Assembly: GCF_949987535.1 (NCBI RefSeq)
Contig: NC_080067.1
Location: 68,138,128 to 68,202,127, forward strand
Length of the DNA stretch: 64,000 nucleotides
Direction of reading: 5' to 3'
DNA from: Balaenoptera acutorostrata
Taxonomy: Eukaryota; Chordata; Mammalia; Artiodactyla; Balaenopteridae
Part shown: one piece after another, positions 33,290-44,689 of the stretch
Layout: each line of letters opens with the position of its first letter
How positions within the stretch are numbered: position 1 is the stretch's first letter
Made by a program: the position numbers and the translations under genes
Notes under the pieces: generated by a model
Seen by the model: only the letters and a program-made list of their open reading frames with translations
Database searches by the model: none
What the model was told of the DNA's origin: nothing

Positions 33290-33420
33290 GTTAGCTCTTT
33301 TAACCTCTGAGCAATGAGGGCTGATGTCCCCATTTTACAGATGAGGGAACTGGAGTTCACAGAAGTGAAGTGACTTACCATAGGTCACACAGGCAGGGTT
33401 CGAGCCTGTCCGTCTCCAAA
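33290..33420 (-). repeat. MIR SINE
   Basis: Reverse MIR: 'gtccccattttacagatgag', 'gaagtgacttaccataggtc', 'cagggttcgagcctgtccgt'. Confidence 0.8.
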
Positions 33421-33626
33421 ATGCATCTTCTTTCCTCTGTCAGGAAACCTCCTGCAGGATGATTATCAGAGTTTAAAAATAAATATACATATGGAGGTGA
33501 GGATCTCCTTTTCTCAACTTTGGAAGAACAAAGAATGCCACTGTATTCCAGGCAGGATGGGCTGAAGAGCCAGCCAGGACGAAGCAGGGAAGGCATGCTG
33601 TTCTGAAAGGAAGGCTGAAAACACCT

Positions 33627-33658
33627 GGGGTGGGAGCTGGGGGTGGGTGGGGGGGGGG
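33627..33658 (+). other. G-quadruplex-prone G-rich run
   Basis: Several runs of three or more G with short loops, ending in a G10 homopolymer at 33649-33658. Confidence 0.6.
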
Positions 33659-34199
33659 TAGTTCTTGTGGGGGCAGAGCCTCGTTTGAGGTGGGCCAGGA
33701 GCTGGGACCAGAACAGGGACAGGGAAGGGGTTCTTGTGGTTCCATGGCCCAGCTGGGGATTCCACACATGCCCCACTGAACGGGCCACCTGACAAAGCCT
33801 GACCAAGCAGAATGCCATGTGGTGAAGACTCCACTAGCACCCAGTAATGGGGGGAACACCAGAGGAGCACCGAGAAAGTTCCTGTGCAGAGGCGAAGAGC
33901 TGGCAGTTGTGACCACAGCTGGCGGTTGGTGTCAGACTCTCCAGAGGGCCTCATTAGCGCTCCAGGTGGACAAACACACTCACAGGTGCCCAGGCCAACA
34001 GGGAGGTGGGGGTGAGGTGGGGGGAAGACAGGCCAAATCAGAGGTAGAATATATATATATATATGAGCTAGGAATGAGAATCTCAGAGTGCTTCCAAAGT
34101 AGACCTCCAAAGCCAGAAATCCAGAGTGGTGCCCTCCTTAGCCTGGCATTAGACCTTCCTCAGGCTGGCCTCAACTCACCTCTGTAGTATCATCTCCCA

Positions 34200-34760
34200 C
34201 CTTGCCCTTCATCCCTCCACTTTCTGTCTCAAACTATTTGTTGTTTCCAAACACCCATAACACTTACTCTACAGCTCTTCCACATGCTATTTTCTCTGCA
34301 TGTACTTCATCTCTCCCATTCATAGCCCCACTAGCAAACTCCTACTCACCCTTCAAAACCCTGCCTAAATGTATCAGGAAGCCTTCTCCATCTTCCCAAG
34401 ATAGCTTTTTTTTTTACTATGTTCCTGACCCCTTTGCTATAACTCTAGTAAATCATTGATTCTCGTGCACCGTGGGGAACCCTGTCCTATTTTATCTCTG
34501 GATTCCCAGGACCCAGTGGAGAGCTGGCATATAGAAAATGCTCAGTCAATTGATAAAACAGCACAGCCTGAACGGCTGAGAATTTGAAAACGTGTGCCAC
34601 AGAATCATTGTGCCTCGGACCTGAAAGAAAACATACAGTTGGTCTAAGTGAACCATCTCTCTGACGTGGTCCCACCTCGTCTATATTTCCAGCCTGATAT
34701 AACGTACATACCACCTAATCTAGTAACTGGCGCATATTAAACGCTCGAAGAACGGTAGCT
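34200..34760 (+). repeat. L2 LINE 3' region
   Basis: Long L2 pattern: 'actcacccttcaaaaccctg', 'aatgtatcaggaagccttct', 'tttatctctggattcccagg', 'ggcatatagaaaatgctcag'. A second L2-like end ('ggcgcatattaaacgctcga') lies near 34730. Confidence 0.75.
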
Positions 34761-34809
34761 GATGTTGTTGCTGTTGTTTCTCAGGGACTCAGAATGGACC
34801 TAGAAGAGT

Positions 34810-34970
34810 CCACAGAAAGAACACTGAATCTGGAGTCGGGGCTGCAGCTCTGCGTCTAAGACTCCAGATAACTTTGGAGAAGTCACGTCAGCCTCTCTAG
34901 AGCTCAGTTTCCTCATCTAGAGTGACAGATACAGCCATATGTCCTATAATTGGGTCCCTTCTAGCTCTAA
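34810..34970 (+). repeat. MIR SINE
   Basis: Forward MIR: 'agaacactgaatctggagtc', 'actttggagaagtcacgtca', 'gagctcagtttcctcatcta'. Confidence 0.75.
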
Positions 34971-36364
34971 TGTAAACAAGCCAAAACAAAACCAAAACAA
35001 GCATCACTGATAGATCTTAGGGGTTCCAGCTATGATCTTCCTGGTGTGACCCCTGATCAGAAATCAGGGAACCAACCCCGACCTAAATGGTTCTTCTGGG
35101 GGTGTGTTTTTCCCACAGGCAGGACCAATCCTCAGGGAGGCAGAAACTCCTCCTTGCCAAACTGGCGGCCAGTCATACCTGCTGTCCCGTCCTGGAGAAG
35201 GAGGGAGAGAGTCTGTCATGGAGCTTGTGGCAAAATCCTTCTTCCTCCGCAAACACCAGCTATGATTAGCTGTGTCCTCACCACGAAACTGCAGGGCTGT
35301 GTGCGGGTGAGTCACAGATGTTCAGATCACATTTATAGAGTGCTTGCAAGGCGCTGGGTGTGTGTGGGGGGTGCTTCGTGGCTGTCAGAAGCACCCCAGT
35401 TCCCTTTCCCTAGCCCCAGCAGCTGTTGAGTCCTTAGGACCCAGGCATTTGGGTTACAGAGTTTAAGAACCATCCTCTGATGCTACCCAGCTTCCAGGCA
35501 GTTCCTTGTGCCAGGCCTCTGCCATTCAGAGCAGGCCACCTAGAGGTGGATAGGGACTTGTCCCTCACACCGTCATCTCCACCCCATCCCACCCAGCAGG
35601 ACTGCCACAGGGACAGACGCAGGCCTGAACCCCTCTCTCCCTGGTCACTGTCATCCCCAGGGCTCCTCTGAAGGAACTGGGCGATCTCTCTAGGAGCGGT
35701 TGGTCTGAACCTCACAACCCTCAGGGGCCCTAGCTCCATCACCCCCATACCCTAGGCTTACTCTGTGGCTGCTGATGTGAGGCAGGGCTGCAGCCAATGG
35801 TGCAGGAGTCCCAGCCCCTCTGAGCTGGGCACTCTGTTCCCGAATGCCCCCCTCAAGCCCCCATCCCATCCAGTGATGGAGGACCCTGAGCTGCCAATAG
35901 GAGCTGGAAAAGAGGTGGAGGCCTCTTAGGTGGAAGAATCCTGGCAGACGGGCAAGTCCCAACAGGTGGACCAGGGCTGTGGCATGCAGACAGTGAATCA
36001 CCTAGGTCCCCACTGCTTACTGGACAGAGCCAGGATAATGACAATAATAATAGAGATTCAGGGTGCTGTTACTAGTGCCCACCTTTCCTCCCAGGATGGT
36101 ATCTCTCCTCCATCTATCTAACAACCCTCAGGGGCAGGGAGTTGCTGAGGGCAGAGATTTTGTTGTCCTGTCTTAAATGGGGGGAAACTGAGGCCAAAGT
36201 TATTCTCTGCTGAACCCGGGTAGTCCTGAGAAAAAGACTCTGTTTCCCAATGTCATCCTGATGTCAGGAGAGTCACGCAGGCCCACAATTACTGGTCCTC
36301 CTTACTGGCAAGCTCTAGGTTCAGGGTTTTTTTTTTTTTTTGAGTTCTCACAGCCTTTCCTCTA
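34971..36364. other. Unannotated intergenic sequence
   Basis: GC-moderate, mostly unique. Overlapping open frames of about 100-127 codons on both strands (35046-35429, 35434-35748, 35690-36001) show no domain. A poly(T) run is at about 36328-36342. Confidence 0.4.
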
Positions 36365-36535
36365 ATCCTTACTTACAACAGCTGTAGGGGGTAGGGATGA
36401 TTATTAGCCCCATTTTACAGATGAGGAACCTAAAGTTCAGAGAGGTTAGGTAACTTTTTCATGGTCACACAGCAAAGGAGTAGCAGAGCCAGGATTTGAA
36501 CCTGGTGGATTGACTGTGCCTTCGCAGCCTCCTGC
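36365..36535 (-). repeat. MIR SINE
   Basis: Reverse MIR: 'cccattttacagatgaggaa', 'gttcagagaggttaggtaac', 'ggatttgaacctggtggatt'. Confidence 0.85.
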
Positions 36536-36904
36536 GCAGCTATGCCATCCACAGTCAGGAATCCCAGGACCTCCAAGGCTGGCTTCCTAGGCCTTTCCTG
36601 GCCTTTCTCTATTGCCCTCCCCTCCTGGACTCACTCTATCTCAAGATTAGGGCTCTTCCCAGGGTTCCCTGGAAGCCAGCTTTCATTTTCATCTCTGAGC
36701 AGCCGTGGCAAAGTAAAGATTCAACACTTTAATTCTGGGGTCTTAGTAATTATCTGGTATCTACCACCCACTCAACTCTACCCACTAGTTATTATAATAA
36801 CAACTATAATAATTTAGAGAAGCGATCATGATGATCACAGCGTTCACTGATCCCCCATCGGAGGCTGGACGGAGATAGATATAGCCTCGCCCTTTTTAAA
36901 ATTT

Positions 36905-37065
36905 CAAAATGGTCCTGGATTTGGGAGTCAGGAACACTGGATTCTAGGCTTAGTTCTGGCAAGGATGCCAGACATCATATGGCTGAGTGAGCCCCTAAAT
37001 CCCTCTGTGTCTTCATTTTCCCCTCAGTAAAATGGGAATAATAATCTTGCAAGGTGAAGTGCTTT
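36905..37065 (+). repeat. MIR SINE
   Basis: Forward MIR: 'gggagtcaggaacactggat', 'taaatccctctgtgtcttca', 'cagtaaaatgggaataataa'. Confidence 0.8.
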
Positions 37066-37359
37066 AAGCTTCTTGAAAGAACATCATAGTAAGACAATCT
37101 TTTCTTATTTATGATTAAAAAGCACCAGGGCATCAGGGGTCTGATGCCTCAGTGATGCATTATCTTCATGCCCCAGTCTCCCACTGCTCTGGCTGCCCAG
37201 CCCTTGGAGAGGGTACTGGATCGGGGCTGGGGCAGGGGCTGATCTCTAGGTTGCAGTGGGAGTCTTACTTTTCCAGCCCGTATCCTCAGCAGCTGCCCTC
37301 TGCCAAGGCCCTGGAGCTAGAAAAAGAGAGGCTATTGCCTGAGCGCAATAAATGCTTTT

Positions 37360-37700
37360 ATTAGTCCTTTTATTAATGATGGTTGGTATTTGTTGAGAAG
37401 CTGGGACAATAGTTATTCCAGTAAGAAGATATTAAGCTCCCGTGGACAGGCCCTATATATCTAACATGCTCTGGCCCCCGCTCTCCCCCGACACTGCTTT
37501 ATTACAATGCAGCACACCCCTGGCCTCCTAGCAACTCCAAGAAGAGAGAGGAGGGGTGGGGTGGGGGTGGGTGGGTAGGGATAAGCTGGTGTCATTAAAC
37601 ACATAACCCTTTTCAGAGGTTACGGTAAACCAATAGCAGGAAGCTTTTGCTTCCCCCTTGAGAGCTTAAGGAGCCTGGGTGATTTTTGCATTCATTTTTT
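37360..37700. promoter_or_regulatory. Candidate noncoding element with a G-rich run
   Basis: Repeat-free, with 'ttttattaatgatggttggt' near 37369, 'aatagttattccagtaagaa' near 37409 and 'tgctttattacaatgcagca' near 37494. A quadruplex-prone run lies at 37552-37580. No coding frame. The regulatory call is a guess from texture. Confidence 0.25.
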
Positions 37701-37834
37701 TTTTTTTTTTTTTTTTTGCTTCCTCTGGGTTATTGGCTATTTTACAGCCACGATGAGTTGGTAGTGATGAGTTGATAAAGGAGGAGGACATCCTTGACCA
37801 TTTGTTAAGTTTGTGACCATTCCTGTTCTTTATT

Positions 37835-38400
37835 TTCAGCCATTTTACATTATTTTTAATTTAACAAACACATTTATAATACTATATGCTGGCAGTGTTC
37901 TGAGTGCTTCTCAAATACTAATTTTTTTTTAAAATAATTCTTTATTTGATTTATTTATATTTGGCTGTGTTGGGTCTTCGTTTCTGTGCGAGGGCTTTCT
38001 CCAGTTGCGGCAAGCGGGGGCCACTCTTCATCGCGGTGCGCGGGCCTCTCACTATTGCAGCCTCTCCTGCTGCGGAGCACAAGCTCCAGACGCGCAGGCT
38101 CAGCAGTTGTGGCTCACGGGCCTAGTTGCTCCGCGGCATGTGGGATCCTCCCAGACCAGGGCTCGAACCCGTGTCCCCTGCATTGGCAGGCAGATTCTCA
38201 ACCACTGTGCCACCAGGGAAGCCCCGCAAATACTAATTTATTTAATCCTCATAACATCCTTATGAGGCAGGTACTATTATTATCCCTATTTCATAGATGA
38301 GGAAATTGAGGCCCAGAGAGGTTAAGTGACTTGCCCAAGGTCACACAGCTAATAAGTAACAGAGCCAGGTTTGAACCTAGGCAGTTGTCTCCACTGTGGT
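37835..38400 (-). repeat. MIR SINE split by a CHR SINE
   Basis: The left part (37835-37924) holds 'ctggcagtgttctgagtgct'. The right part (38227-38400) holds 'tcataacatccttatgaggc', 'gatgaggaaattgaggccca', 'ttgcccaaggtcacacagct'. The two halves join into one reverse MIR once the inserted SINE and one duplication copy are set aside. Confidence 0.9.
37925..38226 (-). repeat. CHR-family SINE inserted in a MIR
   Basis: Reverse copy ending 'ccaccagggaagccccg'. The exact 13-bp direct repeat 'caaatactaattt' is at 37912-37924 and 38227-38239. This gives exact borders and shows the order of insertion. Confidence 0.96.
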
Positions 38401-38529
38401 CTTTTTCTGAAATTGAAACTGAGTGTGAAAAGAACTGGGAAATATTTCTAAAATTCAGCACCTTTATCACTTTACCAAAGGGAATTAGATATTTTCATAT
38501 AAGTAATAGTATAATAAATTATAATAGCA

Positions 38530-39700
38530 ATCCTGAAAATCAGAATATCTGTGAGTTGAAAGCATCCTTAAAGGTCATCTGACCTAATCCTCTGATGAAT
38601 ACAAGAATTCTCTCTGCAACATCCCTCATATGTGATCCTCAAGCTTTTGCCTGAATATCTCTAGTGACAGGGAACTCATTACCTCATCAGGCAGATCTTT
38701 CTAGGTTTGCACAGTTCTCACTGTTACAAAAGAAAGTTCTGGGACTTCCCTGGTGGCGCAGTGATTAAGACTCTGCGCTCCCAGTGCAGGGGGCCCAGGT
38801 TCAATCCCTGGTCAGGGAACTAGATCCCACATGCATGCTGCAACTAAGAGTTCGCATGCTGCAACTAAGGAGCTGGTGAGCCGTAACTAAGGAGCTCTTG
38901 AGCTGCAACTAAAGGAGCCCACCTGCCGCAACTAAGACCTGGTGCAACCAAATAAATAAATAAATATTCTTTTAAAAAAGGAAGTTCTTCCTTGGGCTGG
39001 ACTGAAATTTAGCTCCCTGTAACTTATTCTCATGAAGCTACCTTAGTCTTCTAGAACTGGGGAAGAAAAAACAAAAAGATGTCTCCCTTTTGTATAGGAG
39101 ATAGGCCTTAAAGCACTTGAAAACAGCTTTCATGCCCCCTTAAATCTTTTTTCCTCTTTGGGGTTAAACTTCCTTAGTTCTTATGTGGTCCTCATTTGTT
39201 ATAATTTCCAGATTCTCTGTCTTCCTGTTTCCACCCCTCAGATGCATAATCGTTTGTCAGTGTTCATCCTAGAGTGGTGACAGAAGGAAACACACATCAG
39301 GTGTGGTCCAGGAGCTCTGAGAAGGACAGGATCACTTCCTCCATCTCTTTCTTTTGTACTCTACCCTTCCAGTGATGCAGCCTAAACACACCTTAGGTGC
39401 TTTGAGAGTCACATTATACCCTTGACTCATATTGAGCTTGCAACCAACGTGTGGCTCTTTTAGCTGCATCTTCCAAATTCTGAAATTGTACTGCCATGCT
39501 GGGTTTTTGTTTGGTTTTGTTTTGAGCCCAAGGGTAGTAAATTTCATCTTGTTAAATTCAGTTCCTTGTCCAAGCTATCAAGGTTGACTTGGAACCTTAC
39601 TCTTTTACCCATTTAGTGATTCCCTACCTGATTTTGTATCATCTGAAATTTTGATAAATATGCTATCTGTGTTCCCATTCAGGTTGTCATTAACTTTTTT
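38530..39700 (-). repeat. Ancient L3/CR1-like LINE, split by a SINE
   Basis: Text follows the L3/CR1 pattern as seen in reverse: 'aaaggtcatctgacctaatc', 'ctagtgacagggaactcatt', 'cctcatcaggcagatctttc', then after the SINE 'gaagttcttccttgggctgg', 'cttgaaaacagctttcatgc', 'gactcatattgagcttgcaa', 'aatttcatcttgttaaattc'. The identification is from memory of the family. The copy is long for such an old element. Confidence 0.65.
38741..38976 (+). repeat. Short CHR-type SINE in the L3/CR1 element
   Basis: Begins 'gggacttccctggtggcgca', has B-box-like 'ggttcaatccctggtcaggg', repeated 'ctgcaactaag' modules and an AAATAAAT tail. Flanks 'aaagaaagttct' (38729-38740) and 'aaaggaagttct' (about 38977-38988) are a near-perfect target duplication. 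Confidence 0.93.
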
Positions 39701-40904
39701 TAAGCCAAATAGGAAAATTTCCAAGGTTAGGTTTGTGGAGGAAGATGAGGTAAAGCTAGAGTGATTCCAAAAATACATTTTGTTTTTGGAGCAATAGGGG
39801 TGACTAGTGTTGTACACTTTCTGGGAGTATGAGTATCTGGGTAACTGGGTAAAGACTCATCCAGCATCGTTTCTGTGTCAGAGCCTGTGACCCGTGATGA
39901 GTCAGGAAGGCAAATATTGATAGCTTGTTTCATAGATCTGATTGTTTCCTATATACCCTCTGCCGACCAGTACTGAGCGTTGAAAGGGAGGATGTTGTGA
40001 AATAGAAACAAAGCCCACTGTGAGGAGACAAACAGGACTCCCAGACCACAAAAAGCCAGGAGATTGCTGTGAGCATTAAGATCTCCAGAAATAAAAAAGA
40101 AGACATTCTTGGAGCAAAGACAGAGCTAACCAAAAAAAAAAAAAAAAAAAAAAAGAGCTTTAGCACCCTGCATGGAGTTTGAATAAATTTTTCTCAGCTT
40201 GAACAGCCATTCTCTTCTGTCATTCCTTAGAGGTCACACCTAAAAGCCAAAAGAAATCAGACTGAGGCCACCTCGTTGGGGTTCACAGAAGGGGGGTCTC
40301 TGATTATGCCAAAGGGTGTTGGAAATCAATTTAATGTCGCAATCTTGCTCCCCAGCCCACTCATACCCCGCACCACAGGAGTATATTTTTAACTCTTTCT
40401 AATATTCACCCAAATTGTTCTTCTCCTTGCCCATTTTGACACAGTCTTTTTACTCTCTAGTTCCCACCTCTTCTCCACATGCTGTGCCCCGCCCCCCTCA
40501 GGAGTCTGGTGCGCTGTGGTGTCCCCGGCGCCTGAGTTGGATGCAGATGCTGGGAGGAGGTCGATTTTGGTGCCTGGGGGTAATTATTGGTGGCTGAGAC
40601 TTATGGGACTTCCAAGACAGTTATGAAGGAGAAATGGAACCAGGTTGCCAAGTCCACTTAGGACAAGCCAGCAAAGCTGAACTGGGACCAAGTGGGAGCC
40701 AATGTCTGGGGCAGACAGAGCAGTAGACGCTGAACTGATAGGCAGGTGAGTTTTTCATGTGTCTTCGGTGGCCAAGGCAGAGGCATGCTTCTTGGGGCTA
40801 AGGGCCCAGGCTAGCCAAGACCATCCTCAGCCCTATGCCTCCCTGCTCCACACTCTGGCCCTGATGCCCACCTCAGACTCTTTCTTGCTTCCACAATGCA
40901 CTGC
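39701..40904. other. Unannotated intergenic sequence with a poly(A) run
   Basis: A 23-24-base A run lies at about 40131-40154, but no retrotransposon body or source gene is recognisable upstream of it. No supportable gene. Confidence 0.4.
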
Positions 40905-41275
40905 TTAGTCCATTCAGGCTGCTAAAACAAAAATACCATAGACTGGGTAGCTTCAACAGCACACATTTATTTCTCATACTTCTGGAGGCTGGAAAGTCCA
41001 AGATCAAAGTACCAACTGATTCGGGGTCTGGTGAAATCCCATTTCCTAATTCATAGACCATCATTGTCTTACTGTGTCCCCACCTGGCAGAAGGAGTGAG
41101 AGAGCCCTCTGGGTCTCTCTCTTTTTTTTTTTTTTTTCCTCTGGGTCGCTTTTAGAAGGGCACGAATCCCACTCATGAGGCTCCATCCTTGTGACCCAAC
41201 CACCTCCTAAAGGCCCCACCTCCTGATACCATCACATTTCAGATTACAGGAACCTTCAGTCTATAACAGACCTGC
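40905..41275 (-). mobile_element. MLT1-like LTR fossil (ERVL-MaLR)
   Basis: Reverse MLT1 pattern: 'gtccattcaggctgctaaaa', 'taccatagactgggtagctt', 'tctggaggctggaaagtcca', 'ctgtgtccccacctggcaga', 'acctcctaaaggccccacct'. It is a solitary LTR with no internal retroviral genes. A T-rich run at about 41122-41138 interrupts it. Confidence 0.85.
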
Positions 41276-42814
41276 TTTGTCCGTCTACTGGACTTGATGC
41301 ACAAGGCCCACTCTCAACTCAGGAGGTACATCCCTTCCACTCGAAGGGCCTGTAATCAATGTAAGAGACACTCCTGTTACCTGCCTCAGCTCATTGGAGC
41401 CCCACTAGGTGGACCACCCCACCTGGGCTCCCTGCTTGGCCAGGTTGCAGGGAGTTGGACACTCACGCAGCATCGGGCCCTGTGCCCAGTAAGAGCTGAG
41501 CTCAGACAAATGGGGGTGGCCCCCCCTCAAAAGGATGGAAACCACTTATCTGTACAGAGCCAACATTTCCATTACTTTAGTAACTGAGACCCTTGTTCAG
41601 TTAAGTCACTGAAAAGAAGATGAAAGTAAATGGAATCTGTTTTTTAAGTCATATACATTAAGGGAGTACATACACAAACCAAGCCCTACAGAGTTGGTCT
41701 GGATTGAGTATTTCACTCAATTTATCTTTCAGTCACGCCAATCCAGTTAAAGGCCATAGGGCTTACTTATTACGATTATTTTCTATTATTAGGCAAATTT
41801 TTATTTGCTTGTGGTCTGATTCTTTCAGGTGTAGGCTTGTGGACCTGTGTTAATTTGTAGGGTTGAGTTATTTATGTCGTATTACAATCTAGTCTAGTCT
41901 ATCGATTTCCTACACATTTTCCTCTCAAGATGATCACTAATTCAAAATGAATTAAAACTCTAAACTCAGGAGCGGGATAAGAGGAGTGAGATGGGATTTG
42001 AGAAGAATGGAAGGATCACCTCTTGGTATTTTGCCCCAGTGTCCTGGACCCCAAAGGCAGAAGAAAGCAGGCATTCCCACTCACTGAGCACAGCTCTCAG
42101 CTCAGAGGAGAGGGAAATAGGAAGATAACAAAGATAAAAACATCAACTCCACCCAAATGACTCAAATGAAGGTGCGTCTCAGAGTCTTTCTCTTTTCCTG
42201 AAACTCAAGGCCTGAACCTAGGAGAGCACCGTCCAGCTGCCTGTGCTCGAATGGGAGCTTCATAAATCTCCAGAAAGCCTCTGACCCTTTCTCTTTTCAC
42301 TTTGGCTCTGTTTCCTTCTTTGCTGAGGGTCCCTATTTGTCAGAGCCGAAGGGAATTGCATCAGTCAGTTTTGAATCAGACAAAACAAAAACGAGTGGGC
42401 AGCCTTCCTTGGAAAGGAAAAAATACTGGTGGGATTTTTTTTTTTTTTTTCACCACCCCTGACTTATTAAGCAGCACTAAGTATCTTAGAGGAGGGTGGC
42501 CAGGATTTCAGGTGTATGAAGGGGAGCAGCAGTTTGAACACTGAGGGGGGTGGGTTGGGTTGGATGCGAGGGTTTGGGTTCAGCCTCACGGTTCTCCCTC
42601 TCCCCCTGCAGGTTAGAAGAGGCAGAGAGACAGCGCAGCCTGGGGACGTGCAGGTGTGAAGGTGCGTGTGTGCAGGAGTGACCCTGCACACACCGATACA
42701 AGGAGCAAACAGAGAAAGGAGTCCAGGAGAGGAAAAGAAAAGGTGACTGAAGTTGAACAAGAAAATACTCTGGGCAATAATAGTGAGGATAAGAGTGACA
42801 ATAAGAACCATATG
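41276..42814. other. Unannotated intergenic sequence
   Basis: 41730-41980 is AT-rich and unique-looking. A poly(T) run is at 42437-42450. Minus-strand frames of 117 codons in two phases (42467-42839) overlap each other, which argues against either being real. Confidence 0.4.
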
Positions 42815-42943
42815 CTGCATTCATTCGTTCAACATGCATTTACTCAGTGCTGCTCCGGGCAGGGCATGTTTTAGGCTCTGAGGATACAGCAATAAGTGAA
42901 ACCAACCCCTGCCTTCAAGGAGCTTAAGTTGTAGAGTAATACA
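42815..42943 (-). repeat. L2 LINE 3' end
   Basis: Reverse L2: 'cattcattcgttcaacatgc', 'ggctctgaggatacagcaat', 'cctgccttcaaggagcttaa'. Confidence 0.75.
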
Positions 42944-42944
42944 T

Positions 42945-43092
42945 GTCATGCCTGTAACATCTGTTATCTCATTAATAGACCCTACGAGGTGGTTACTATT
43001 ATCCCATTCTACAAATGATGTGGCCAAGTCTCACGGTTGAGTCAAAATTTGAACTCAGGTCCCTCTGACTCCAGAGCCCCTAGACTGTGATA
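42945..43092 (-). repeat. MIR SINE
   Basis: Reverse MIR: 'ctacgaggtggttactatta', 'cccattctacaaatgatgtg', 'gaactcaggtccctctgact'. Confidence 0.75.
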
Positions 43093-43354
43093 CATACCCC
43101 CCACTAGCAAGACCACAGCGAAGGCCCGCTGGCCCTGCCTCAGTGGTGAGAGCTCATCGGACAGACCACTTTCCCTCCTTGAACCTCAGTCTATCCATCT
43201 GTGGAAAAGAGGGGATGGATTCATTGATCTCTGAATCCCCTCCTGCTTATTTGGAAAAATATTCTATACTGGTATCCTCCCCCTCCCGAGTGCTTCTTGT
43301 GGATATGAGCGGGAGAGCTCAGTGGATGTCCCAAACGAGATGACCGCCCAGAGT

Positions 43355-43462
43355 AATGTTTCCCACACTGGGTTCCAAGGAATTCTTTCCAGGGGTTCTG
43401 AAGTTTTCTATGAGAATTTTATTTTTCTGAAACGGATTCCTGAGAACCCTCAGTTCAAGAGA
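43355..43462. mobile_element. Short hAT-like DNA transposon remnant
   Basis: Text such as 'gtttcccacactgggttcca', 'ccaggggttctgaagttttc' and 'ggattcctgagaaccctcag' resembles non-autonomous MER elements. The family is not determined. Confidence 0.35.
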
Positions 43463-43617
43463 GAAGCAGCCCTGGGGTGGCCCTCTGGCCGGCAGAGGAG
43501 GGAGAGAAATGGGGTGGAAGGGAGGGTAGGGAGAAGGGTCTGCTGGGGGTCAGGACGCAGCTAGTCCAGGCAGTTGCCTTTCTTCTGGGAGGTACAGGGC
43601 TCGGGCCGTCCCAGAAA

Positions 43618-43690
43618 AGCCCCTCCCTTTTCCCCTCCTCCTTCCCCACCCCTCCCCTTCCCCTCCTCCCTCCTCCTTCTTCTTCTTTAA
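43618..43690. repeat. Polypyrimidine tract
   Basis: C/T-only text apart from isolated A residues, in CCTCC and CTT steps. Smaller than the tract at 10618. Confidence 0.85.
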
Positions 43691-43929
43691 ATACCAGCGA
43701 GTCAATACCTTGCTCAGGTGCATCCGCTCTGAGGCTGGGAGAGGTGGAAGGGAGCGGGGACCTTGTGGGGCCCAAGGCTCAGAGCCCAGGAGGGCAGATG
43801 TGGTTCAGGCTTACACCTAGGACTCTGAGGATCCGGCTGGAACGTTTGAGGGAGGAGGGATGTGTCGCCAAATGGTAACGGATGCCCAAACAAGGTGAGA
43901 TGGGTCCCAGCTCTTCACCTTAACCCTGA

Positions 43930-44570
43930 CTCACATCACCTGGCTGGTCAACCGCTCTAATGTGGAAAAGTGAGGCAACAGCGTGAGCCCGGCTAGCACA
44001 GTGGCTAAATGCAGCCCAGGTCCCCCCTGATAAGCCTGGTCAACTTATTAAATTACACAGGAAAAATCGAGATGGATTATTAATTCCGCACACCTCTCTT
44101 CTCTGCCTGGGGAAACTGCCTTCCCCGGTTTCACTTTTCAAAGGCTGAAATAGATACGGAGATTTTGCACTTAATTAAAGGAGAAGGGCGCTCACTTCAA
44201 GTCTTTTCAAAACCATTTTGGTTCTGAGCTCAGCAGAGCCAGTAAAGACTCAGTCACCATCTGGCATGAAAGGTGTTAACTTGGAGTCTTCAGTCAATTC
44301 TAGACATCAGACTCAGGAACAAAGAGAATTAATTTCGGAGGCCCCCTTAGCCGGCCCCTCCCCCTCCAGCCTGTAAGCTGAGAGCCTCTGTCTTGACTTG
44401 CTAGGTATTAAAAAGTTAAGTCTGTGAGGTCACCTGCAATGCAGAACGCCAGGTGCCGGAGCTTGCCCTACAGGGCAGGATTATCTTATCAGCCAGGCTG
44501 ATAACACTCAGGAAAGTCTGGCCATGAGGAACAAATACTTATAAGCCCAACACCTTTCAGTCCATAATAG
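43930..44570. promoter_or_regulatory. Candidate conserved noncoding element with GATA sites
   Basis: About 640 bp without any repeat signature. It has homeobox-like cores ('cttattaaattacac' near 44044, 'gattattaattccgc' near 44075, 'cacttaattaaagg' near 44168, 'agaattaatttcgg' near 44325). Four GATA-type sites occur: CTGATAAG at 44027-44034, then TTATCT, TTATCA and TGATAA within 44481-44504. No coding frame. This is the strongest enhancer-like block in the window by texture. Confidence 0.42.
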
Positions 44571-44689
44571 ATTAGGTACAGAATGGGAGCAGGGGCAGAG
44601 GGCTGAGTTAGCAGTCAACCCTGGGCATTGGAGCCTGGCTCCTGATCAGAACCTTCCTGCGCTCGTTCGGCTCATTAAGAAGAAGGCAT

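Noticed and set aside
33473..34110. Minus-strand frames of 147 and 198 codons
   Set aside because: Overlapping phases across a G-rich run and a short AT repeat, with no recognisable domain.
40131..40154. Long A run as the tail of a processed pseudogene
   Set aside because: The upstream sequence matches no gene or repeat I recognise, and no convincing target duplication flanks it.
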